Shown piece by piece: positions 56,632 to 64,000 of a stretch of 64,000 bases of DNA (positions within the stretch are counted from its first letter, which is position 1; the number at the start of each line of letters is the position of its first letter). The position numbers were made by a program, and so were the translations under genes. The DNA comes from Microbotryomycetes sp. JL201 (taxonomy: Eukaryota; Basidiomycota; Microbotryomycetes): NCBI GenBank assembly GCA_033819885.1, contig JAQYUZ010000021.1:1-64000 (forward strand). Reading direction: 5' to 3'. The notes below the pieces were generated by a model that did not search any database, was not told the DNA's origin, and saw only the letters and a program-made list of their open reading frames with translations.

Positions 56632-58032
56632 CTAGCCAAGAATTCTCACGCGTGCGACACCCATGCGCTTGGCACGTTGGAGTACCGATGGTCCAGCCAC
56701 CGGTTCCGGCGTCTCGATCGACGCCTTGTCGTCCAAGTCTTCTCCGTCAGACTCGTCACTATGAACAGAGTATCTCAAAGAACTAGGTCTTGCTGGCTGA
56801 TATTTGAGGTGATACGAGCCGAGTCTGGCTCGCTCGGAAGGCGTCAAGCCCTGACGGGGGGGAGGAGCAACCGCTTTTTGAGGCACCGGAGGTGGTGCAG
56901 GATGTGAAAAGCTGCGAGGTCGAGCCATGATGACTGAAGGTGGAGGTGGCGTACCAGCTCTCGGCATCAGTTGCGACGGTAGACTTGACCTTCGCGGAGA
57001 CATGGCCACCGCTTGAGGTGCCGGAAACAAGATTCTCGAGTCGAGCGGAAGCGCAGGGTGGTGAGAAACTGGAGAGCTGATCATCGCTGGCGCAGGAGGC
57101 AAGACGAAGGTCGGTGTCATGTTCGGAGCCGAGCATCGTCGGACGCGTGGAGCCAAGATGGCTAGAGGCGTGTCATCGTCTGCGGGCGGCTGCATTCGCA
57201 TACCTTGGTCAACGGCATGCCATGGAAGATATTCTTTCTCGTCCAAAACTTCTTCAATCGACGAGGATGGGGAGCTGGGAATCAAGTTGTCGGTGCTTTC
57301 CGTGCGTGGCTTGTCGGTGAACGAGAACGGATAGTCCCTTGGATCGGCGAAACGGCGAGTATGGCAACAGCACTTGATCGCAAAGATGACTGCAAGACAG
57401 CAGGAAAAGACTAATCCCTTTGAAGTCAGCTTCAATGTGTTGGATATCGCCAAAAAAAAAAAGCCTTGCTCACCTGCCGCAATAAACAAGATGACTGCCA
57501 GAGGAAAGTACTTGTTCCCAGGTTGCAAGAAGCTCTTCTGAGCGTTGGATGTCTCGGCCGACGTCGCGGCGGAAGTCTCTGCCGACTTGGCTGTAACTTT
57601 GCTACTGGCGAGATGGCTAGTTGGTGATGACGACCTGCTTTCTTGAGCTGCAGACGACGTGGATTTGGTCGTAGAGGTAATTGACGAAGAAAATGGGGCT
57701 AGGAGGGCTTCTTGGGTGGCAGACGTTGTTGAAAACGTCGAGGCAACAACGCTCGACGTAGAGGCGCGAACCGCACGGGTCGAGCTCGAGAGCTCCCTCG
57801 TAGACGAGGTCTCGCGCGCCCGACGATCAGTGTTGCTCGCAGACGTCTCTTGCTCCCGTGCTCGATCCCGGTCACCCCGAGTATTGATGATGATGCTTGG
57901 TCTCGGGTCTTGCCGTCTCTCCAAGTGGCCCACTGCGACGTGTGAGCGATGGTGCGACGTTGGTAACGCCGATGCCAGAACAGCAAAAGCAATCATTCCC
58001 AAGAGGAGACGCATAGTCATCCAGCGCAGCAT
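56632..58032 (-). CDS. Ser/Thr-rich single-pass surface protein (sensor-like)
   Basis: I cannot name this gene, but its build is clear. A signal peptide MLRWMTMRLLLGMIAFAVLA leads into about 150 residues very rich in Ser and Thr (SSTRELSSSTRAVRASTSSV, SITSTTKSTSSAAQESRSSS), a mucin-like, probably O-mannosylated ectodomain. The membrane helix is YFPLAVILFIAAVFSCCLAV with IFAIKCCCHTRRF after it, put together by removing a 63-nt intron (about 57408-57470) that also keeps the frame open if unspliced. The cytosolic tail is Pro/Ser-rich (PPAPAMISSPVSHHPALPLD, PRRSSLPSQLMPRAGTPPPP). This resembles Mid2/Wsc-type cell-wall sensors, but no WSC Cys domain is present. About 445 residues. The CCC just inside the membrane could be palmitoylated. 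Confidence 0.75.
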   Translation of the reverse strand: MLRWMTMRLLLGMIAFAVLASALPTSHHRSHVAVGHLERRQDPRPSIIINTRGDRDRAREQETSASNTDRRARETSSTRELSSSTRAVRASTSSVVASTFSTTSATQEALLAPFSSSITSTTKSTSSAAQESRSSSPTSHLASSKVTAKSAETSAATSAETSNAQKSFLQPGNKYFPLAVILFIAAGEQGFFFLAISNTLKLTSKGLVFSCCLAVIFAIKCCCHTRRFADPRDYPFSFTDKPRTESTDNLIPSSPSSSIEEVLDEKEYLPWHAVDQGMRMQPPADDDTPLAILAPRVRRCSAPNMTPTFVLPPAPAMISSPVSHHPALPLDSRILFPAPQAVAMSPRRSSLPSQLMPRAGTPPPPSVIMARPRSFSHPAPPPVPQKAVAPPPRQGLTPSERARLGSYHLKYQPARPSSLRYSVHSDESDGEDLDDKASIETPEPVAGPSVLQRAKRMGVARVRILG

Positions 58033-58352
58033 GTCTGTCAGTAAGCGAAAGAAGCAGCGACCTAGAAGGTGAGCAAGAGACAGCTTCCACACGAGCGCCA
58101 CAAGCTTACTAATTGGTACACCAAGCTGTACAGTGAGGTGTTTGAAAGCTACAGAGATTGTTCCGCAGGCTCAGCGCCAGAGTGAGGGCGGGCTTGATTA
58201 TGCGGAGCCAGGGGCACCGGCAGGTGGCAAAATAAAGGTTCGCCTCAGACAGGTGCGCGGGCGGGTGTGTAGGTTGATACGACGGATGTTGAGAGGTCGT
58301 CTGGTTGTAGCGATAGAATGTGGCAGAAGATGGAGGTTCGGTTCTGACCATG

Positions 58353-58830
58353 TCAAGCCGGGTCGTTGTCAGGCTCGTCTGAGCAGCCGTCGTCCTCGCC
58401 CGAGCAGGATGGCTGGCCGGCGCCACTCGTCCCGGGAAAACGGCAGGCGCAGGCGATGTTGGTTTCGGAAGCAAATGCCATCGAGTAAAATGAGGCAAGT
58501 ACCGAATGACGTCGTTGACTAGGCGGCGAACGCGAGAGAGGTCGGAAAGCCATGCAGCAGCGCTCAGGCCCCTCGCCCTTCCGGACTAGGCGAGACGCGT
58601 CGAGGCGCGCTCTCTCAAGTCGCTTGAGCCGCTTTTGAACCGCTGCAGACAGCGCACACGGTGTCAGAGAGCTCAAAAGATTGCCAGACGGCCACCGAAT
58701 GCAGAACGTGGAGCTGCGGGAGCTACAGCTTGAGAGCAAATGGATCAGCTACCTAATCAAAGGTGAGGTACACTCGCGAGAGGCCCACAGCATCTCGTGA
58801 GGCAGAGTCGAGATGCCTCGACATATCCAT
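58353..58830 (-). CDS. Doubtful two-exon ORF overlapping the RAD57 5' end
   Basis: An ATG at 58830 opens MDMSRHLDSASRDAVGLSR. Removing a GTACCT...CTGTAG intron joins it to SRSSTFCIRWPSGNLLSSLT and KRLKRLERARLDASRLVRKG, ending SDEPDNDPA at 58353. The second exon has a protein-like basic helix, but the rest is low in character and the first exon overlaps the proposed RAD57 first exon in antisense by 18 bases. At most one of the two starts is likely to be fully right. The function is unknown. Confidence 0.3.
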
Positions 58831-60519
58831 GCAGTCTCCGATTGCTTGCACGGTCGGGATGGCTCGAAGCGCGGAGAGGCAGCAGATGAGTGTGATGCTG
58901 ACTGTCCAACTCCGACGCTACAGCTGGCTACTTGACAGCTAGTGAAGTGCTGCTCACGCCGCCAGCTGTCCTCGCCAAGAAGACGAAATTGCCCCTGTGG
59001 GAAATGTCTCAGCTGCTGTCCGACGTTTCATTGGCGACAATGTCCATGCCGCTGTCTAAATGCTGGACAATCTCGGAACATCCCTCGTGCACAGCGTCGC
59101 TTGTCCGATCACCCAGTTCGGGGAGAATGCCTGACGAGCCGCCACAGCGGTGGATCACGAGCGGTGATGACGGCGTCGACGCTCTGCTAGGCAATGGCAT
59201 CCCTTTAGGAACGCTCACAGAGATTGCTGGACAATCGCAAGTAGCCGCTCGTACCGTAATCGCCAATTTCGAGCTGACACCCGCGCCCTCATTCCGACAG
59301 AGCGTCAGGTAAATCACATCTGTGCCTGCAACTCGCATTGACCGCTCAGCTCCCACCAAGTTTTGGCGGCGTATCCGGTGGAACTCTGTTCATTTCGTCA
59401 GAAGGTATCATGCCGTCCTCGCGGTTGGTCGAGTTGGCGCGCCACCTCGTCACACTTTTGCCGCCAGGCGACGATGCTGTGACTTGTTGGGATTTCCTAG
59501 ACAACGTTCACACCGAGAAAGCTCAGGACGTCGAGACGTTGGAGAGCTTGCTCAGCTACATCGCACCAGCCGCGATCGAGCGCGTCAACGCTGCGGCTGC
59601 CAATGGAATATGCCTTCCAGACGTTGCTGGCGTTGAGCGGGCCAAGCGACGTTACCGTGCACCTTTACCGATCAAACTCATCATTGTCGACTCGATTGCC
59701 GCACCTTTTCGTGTGTCACATGCCAACAATTCGGCCGGTTTCGCTTCTCGAGCGAAAGAGTTTGGAAACGTTGGCCACCAACTTAAACGCCTAGCGCACG
59801 TGTTTGATTGCGCCGTTGTCGTTGTCAATCAAATCTCGGATGCGTTCATCAGACCGGCTCTGAACTTGTCAGACTTTGCCAAAGCGGAATCTCCTTCGAC
59901 GAGGTCAGCTAAGTCGACACCAGCAACTTCAAGTCCTAGAACAGGGTCGCAGCAGTATCAACAATATAGACCTGCTCATGAACAGAATAATCTGCCAGAG
60001 GCGATGTACTCTCGATACCAAACGAAACATTTTTCGGGTCAGACGGCTGGATTCCCGAGCGTTGCGGCGTTGGGTCACTCTTGGTCGAACATTGTGAATA
60101 CTCGGATCATGATGCGTCGTGGCAAACGAAGACGAATTGGTGACTTTGAGACACCAAGTCCTCGAGGGAAATCGTTGGCGGTTGCGGCGGGAGCAACATC
60201 GACGATGACGGATGAGAATGTCGTGCTCGTAAGACACATGAGTATGGTCTTCTCGCCTTTTGCAGAGAGGTCGTCGTTGGAGTATATCATTGACGAGACG
60301 GGCGTGCGGAGTTTGGGTATGCCTGTCAGACGTAAATCGTTGTGGCGAGGAGACGGCGACGGCAGAGACGAAGGAGATGGACAGCCACTCGACGAGACAC
60401 AAGACGACGAAGCGCTGTGGGCTGCTGTTGATGAAGGCTTAGACGAGAATGTGTTTGATCAAGGTTCGAAGAAGGATGCGGAGCAGTCGATCGTGAATGC
60501 GTCGGCAGCAGGTACTTGA
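58813..60519 (+). CDS. RAD57: RAD51 paralogue RAD57 (XRCC3-like)
   Basis: This is a recombination mediator that, with Rad55, helps load Rad51 on RPA-coated DNA. Three exons are proposed: 58813-58852, 58924-59236 and 59301-60519, giving about 523 residues. The N-terminus reads DCLHAGYLTASEVLLTPPAV, like the helical Rad57 start. The RecA core begins GDDGVDALLGNGIPLGTLTE. Walker A is GQSASGKSHLCLQLAL once a GC-AG intron (59237-59300) is removed; without this splice the motif is lost. GGVSGGTLFISSEG, IKLIIVDSIAAPFR (Walker B) and FDCAVVVVNQISDAF follow. The C-terminal part has WSNIVNTRIMMRRGKRR and an acidic tail. The first exon is the least certain part because of an antisense ORF there. Confidence 0.88.
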
Positions 60520-61180
60520 TCACGAAAGGCCGGGTATAATCGCAAAAATTCCTCTCATATCTCGTGATGTTTCTTTCTCAAAGTCCAGCAGGAACTGCTG
60601 CCTTGCGGGGGGAAAGAGGCTCGAAGCCCACGTTTTTGCCGGCCGTGCAATGAAGCCGACTTGAGCGTGAAAGCTCACGGTGACGAGATGGACGGGCCCA
60701 GTAGTATGTGACATCGTGACGAATTTCAGCTGCCTCGAGCACATGAAAGGATGACATTGAAATGCAAGAACTCTGAGCCCGGCGGGCGGGCTGGCGGGTC
60801 GGAGTTGGTCGGCTTCGGAATCCGGCTGCAAGCGTAATCTGTACGTGATCAGGTTGCGCTGTGGCTGGTTTCAGAACAGAACTTGGAACCAAACTGAGAG
60901 ACGGCAAGAGTTGCTTGTGATCGACGTCAGAGGCATTGATTACCGACGCCGACGTTGCGCCGAACAAAGGGCGGGCGCGCGCGTACGCAGGGGCCAAGGC
61001 GGCTTTGTGTCTTTGCTCCCCCGCATATCGCGCTCTGGAGCACACACCGACACGCAGCCCGTTGTGGGCCGACTGAGGCGAATCAAGCTGCGACTGATCA
61101 CCCGCGAATAGCGCACGAAGCAGCACGTTCTCGTGTGTGTCCGCGTGTTTGGCACTTGAGCGTGCGTCGCTCGGCTGGCG
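60520..61180. other. Upstream region of the DUF1752 gene
   Basis: About 660 bases. A long minus-strand open frame (61189-60578) covers it, but it overlaps the start of the DUF1752 gene and has an arginine/alanine-rich shadow-like composition, so it is not called. No other signal. Confidence 0.45.
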
Positions 61181-64000
61181 ATGCCGCACCCGACCATCCT
61201 CAGCCTCGCGCCAGACTCGCTCGCGAGCCTGGGCGAGCTCGACAATGACTCGCTGTCAGAGCTGTGGGCAGGTGAGTGCTTGTGCGCCCGGTCGCCCGTT
61301 CGTCTGTGCCGCGCCAGGACGAGGCGACGAGGGCGGGGTGGGCGGCCGCGGCGGGACATCGGACGACGACAGGCCGATCGCGGCCGGCGCCACTCGAATC
61401 ATGCTTGCTGACGATCCGCTTTGTGCGACAGTGTTCACAAAGTGCAAAGACAACTTGCACAACGGCAGACGACTGGAGAACCTGAGCTGGCGACTGTGGT
61501 TCGACAGCTCGCGCCGCGAGTCGTCACTCGACGATCCACTTCCGCCCCCGTCATGTGCAAATGCTGCATTGTCAGACCCAGAGGACGGCAATGACACGGA
61601 CTGGACAGAGTCGAGCGCGACAGACGTCGACGAAGATGCATGGGACAGCGACAGTGACGCACGTCGCGCAAGCGGCAGCCCGCCTTCCCCGTCCCTTGTC
61701 GCCGCACAGCCTCCACCCGCAGTAGCAGCACCTGCACCACGATCACCGACACGACCGGCTGCCGCTGCACTGCACGATGCCGCGACGCAAAGGCCACACA
61801 ATCGCCGCAGGAGTTCGGCTCAGCAGTCACACGCAGAGCCGACAGCGACCCGTCCTCCGATGCTCCGACCAGAGTGGCGCTCGTCGTCCACGATAAGCGG
61901 CGGATCTATTCAGCGCATCATCAGCGCGCAACCGCCAATCAGCGTGCCGTTCAAGTCGCACAGCGTCGTCGAGGTGACGCCGATCCCGCTCATCTCGCCA
62001 AACGCCGCCGGCGTCACATCGCGCCACTCGAGCGCACCCGATCAGCTCGAGCCTGCACCAATTGCGCAAGCACTTGCGGCAGCTGTCGATCCGACGCGCT
62101 CGCCCCGTAAACTCGTCGACGCACGTACTCAAACGACGCCATCGAGCTCGCACAGGCCATCACCGAAACTGCCGACGACCTCTGCATTGGCATCGCCGCC
62201 TTTGTGCGAGTCGGACAGCACTCAGGCCATGTCTGCACCTTCAATCAAACTCGTCAAGTCGCCAGCGTCGTACACGGCACAGAAAGGTCACGCTCGGAAA
62301 TCGTCTGCGCCAAAACCTCCGCCACCGACGCCGGCAACATCCGTACGAGACGCGAACGCTCGCGTGCCAACTTTGCAATCGTCGTCATCCTCCAACTCGA
62401 ACAGGCCGCACCTCACGCCTCAAAGCTCTGTGAAAGGGTTCGATACGACCGTGTTTGAAAACAGGCCGCTCCAGGGCTCGATTGCTCCACCGCCGACGCC
62501 AGCCACTGCTCTCGCTCAACTGGCTCCATCGCCACCGAAGCGAGCGCCCTCTGCTCTCAAGGGCGCTCCGACCTCGAACGGCGCGACCAGGACGCCTGCA
62601 AATGGAAGGACAAGCAACGGCGCAGGAGGCGGTACAGCCAAAAAAATCTTTTTCATATCCAGTCCGACGTCAGATTCAGAAGACGATGGCACTTCGAGCT
62701 GCAGGTCAACTAGGTCGAGGGTTAGTGATTGGCAGAGCGCCGTGCAAGTGCAAGGCAAACGGTCGTCGCTGTCAGAGTCGGTCAAGGCGGAAGACCTGCG
62801 CAAGGAGCGAGCGTCCGGAAAGAGAAAAGATGACGGTGACGACGACGAGTGGGACGAAGACGAGGATGACGTCTCGTCCGAATGGAGTTCCGAGGTCTCT
62901 GAGAACGAGGATCGTGCCCAGCCTGTGTCGACAGACAGATCCGAGCAAACCGTCTTTGCCAAGAGACCATCATCAGCTGCACTGTCGGGTCAAGCTGGAG
63001 AATTGAAAAGGCGGCCACCTGGATTGTTGTCGCAACTGTTTCATCCAGACTTGTTCTTGGACGACGCCGACCGAAGACACTCGTTGATCGACGTGCGACG
63101 AGCGAACGGCGCACCTCCATCAGAGTCGCTGAGCGGCTTGAGCACGACACAGTCAGAGGCCAACAGTCCTGCGAGGTCTCGGCTGCAAACTTCAAAATCG
63201 ACCAGCGTGCTGGGCGACTCTGCGATGCGTCACACCAGCCGCAGCCGCTCGTTCCTCAAAGGCCGGCCCGACGACATCGAGCTCGAGAGCTCGAGCGACG
63301 AGAGTGACTATGAAGACGTCGAGTCGAGTCAAGACGCCGAGATGCTCAGACGGCAGCAGCAACAAGCTCACTTGGCCGAGCGGCTGCGTTTGGAACAACT
63401 GACTTCTCAACCGATTGCTCCTCCTCAGACGCCCAGGTCGACTCGTCGTGCCATGTTGGCTACGGAATTGAGTGAGAGTCTGAGGCGCAACTTGCTGTGG
63501 GAGAGACAGCAACGGAATCGAGTGCTAGGTGGACCGGTCAACAAATTCAAACTTGCGCAACACCCACCATCGGCTGCTGCGGCTGCTGTCGGCGCCGTTG
63601 CAGGTCATCAAACTTTGTCGAACGGCGTGTCGAGGCAAAGTACGGCACCTTCTGCGCCTGAACAAGCTACCGTACAGCAGCACAAGGCTTCGACGACAAC
63701 AAAGGTCGACTCGACGTCTGCGCTAGGGACGTCTGTGCAGAATGATGCTGGCGGCGAGATGGTTCGACGTCACACAACGGGTGCCGGACTGTACCTCGAG
63801 GGTCTTGCCGGTGAAAGTACGCGCGAAGGAGGCAAGATTGCTTCTCGACGCCAGCAAGAGTCACAACCTGCCACTCGTCGTCGAGGTGGATCTGATGGGC
63901 ATCATCCGTCCGCGTTTGCGTTCAAAGGATTGACGAGCATGACTCAAGCCATGGTCAGTCCGCCCCGACCGGTCTTTGGCAACGTCAACAATGGTCGTGG
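61181..64000 (+). CDS. DUF1752 (AreA GATA-like) / DUF3295 protein, 3' end outside window
   Basis: This is a fungal regulator-like protein with the short N-terminal domain first noted in nitrogen regulators such as AreA (DUF1752). MPHPTILSLAPDSLASLGEL opens exon 1 (61181-61271). A rather long 160-nt intron follows, then VFTKCKDNLHNGRRLENLSW with RLWF, the domain core. Some 700 residues of disordered Ser/Pro/Ala-rich sequence come next (KKIFFISSPTSDSEDDGTSS is a recognisable DUF3295 piece), with acidic DDDEWDEDEDDVSSEWSSE. STRRAMLATELSESLRRNLL with WERQQRN is the conserved C-terminal DUF3295 segment. About 886 residues are inside the window with no stop. The role is inferred only: related proteins are tied to nitrogen or TOR signalling. 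Confidence 0.85.

Noticed and set aside
60578-61189. 203-residue minus-strand frame
   Set aside because: It overlaps the DUF1752 gene start, has no recognisable domain, and is probably promoter sequence.

Overview
The window is nuclear DNA of a fungus, most likely a basidiomycete with a compact genome. Genes lie on both strands about every 2.3 kb. Most are split by short spliceosomal introns (roughly 50-75 nt, usually with a CTGAC/CTAAC-like branch site just before the 3' AG). The proteins are typical fungal ones: a basidiomycete CPL1/priA-type secreted Cys-rich protein, neutral trehalase, a Zn2Cys6 regulator, fungal Lon, Sec59 and Mgm1. The sequence alone does not settle the species. No transposon, virus-like element, CRISPR array or bacterial-type operon was recognised.

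Layout. 1-943: 3' part of a short-chain dehydrogenase. 1.0-13.7 kb, minus strand: 5'-3' exoribonuclease XRN1, glutathione peroxidase, a USP-type deubiquitinase, and the splicing factor SPF45. 13.7-21.1 kb: a SAM methyltransferase (+), a small membrane protein (+), dCMP deaminase (-), a DUF3074/START-like lipid-binding protein (+), mitochondrial ribosomal protein bL9m (-), and a secreted Cys-rich protein (+). 21.1-26.8 kb: a gene-poor stretch holding an intron-containing tRNA-Pro(CGG), the SNARE VTI1, the chromatin factor SPT2, a tiny two-exon gene candidate, and a degenerate second tRNA-Pro. 26.8-40 kb: an STK32/YANK-type kinase (-), mitochondrial Lon protease (+), the dynamin-like GTPase MGM1 (-), and neutral trehalase (-). 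40.8-47 kb: UNC-45/She4 myosin chaperone (+) and a Zn2Cys6 transcription factor (-). 47.5-55.8 kb: dolichol kinase SEC59 (+), nucleolar NOP15 (+), and arginine methyltransferase PRMT5 (-). 56.6-64 kb: a Ser/Thr-rich single-pass surface protein (-), a doubtful ORF (-), the RAD51 paralogue RAD57 (+), and the 5' part of a DUF1752/DUF3295 (AreA GATA-like) protein running off the window (+).

The genes are ordinary housekeeping functions (RNA decay and splicing, mitochondrial quality control, glycosylation, nucleotide metabolism, trafficking, DNA repair) and form no single pathway. Lon and MGM1 are convergent neighbours, and bL9m lies about 10 kb away from them, but this may be chance. The unusual features are in gene structure. 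XRN1 starts with a chain of micro-exons. At least three, probably four, introns use a GC donor. Introns cut the Walker A motifs of Lon and RAD57. PRMT5 has a 12-glutamine insert near its C-terminus. A second tRNA-Pro copy seems to have lost its D arm. All exon joins were made by eye from splice consensus and family conservation.
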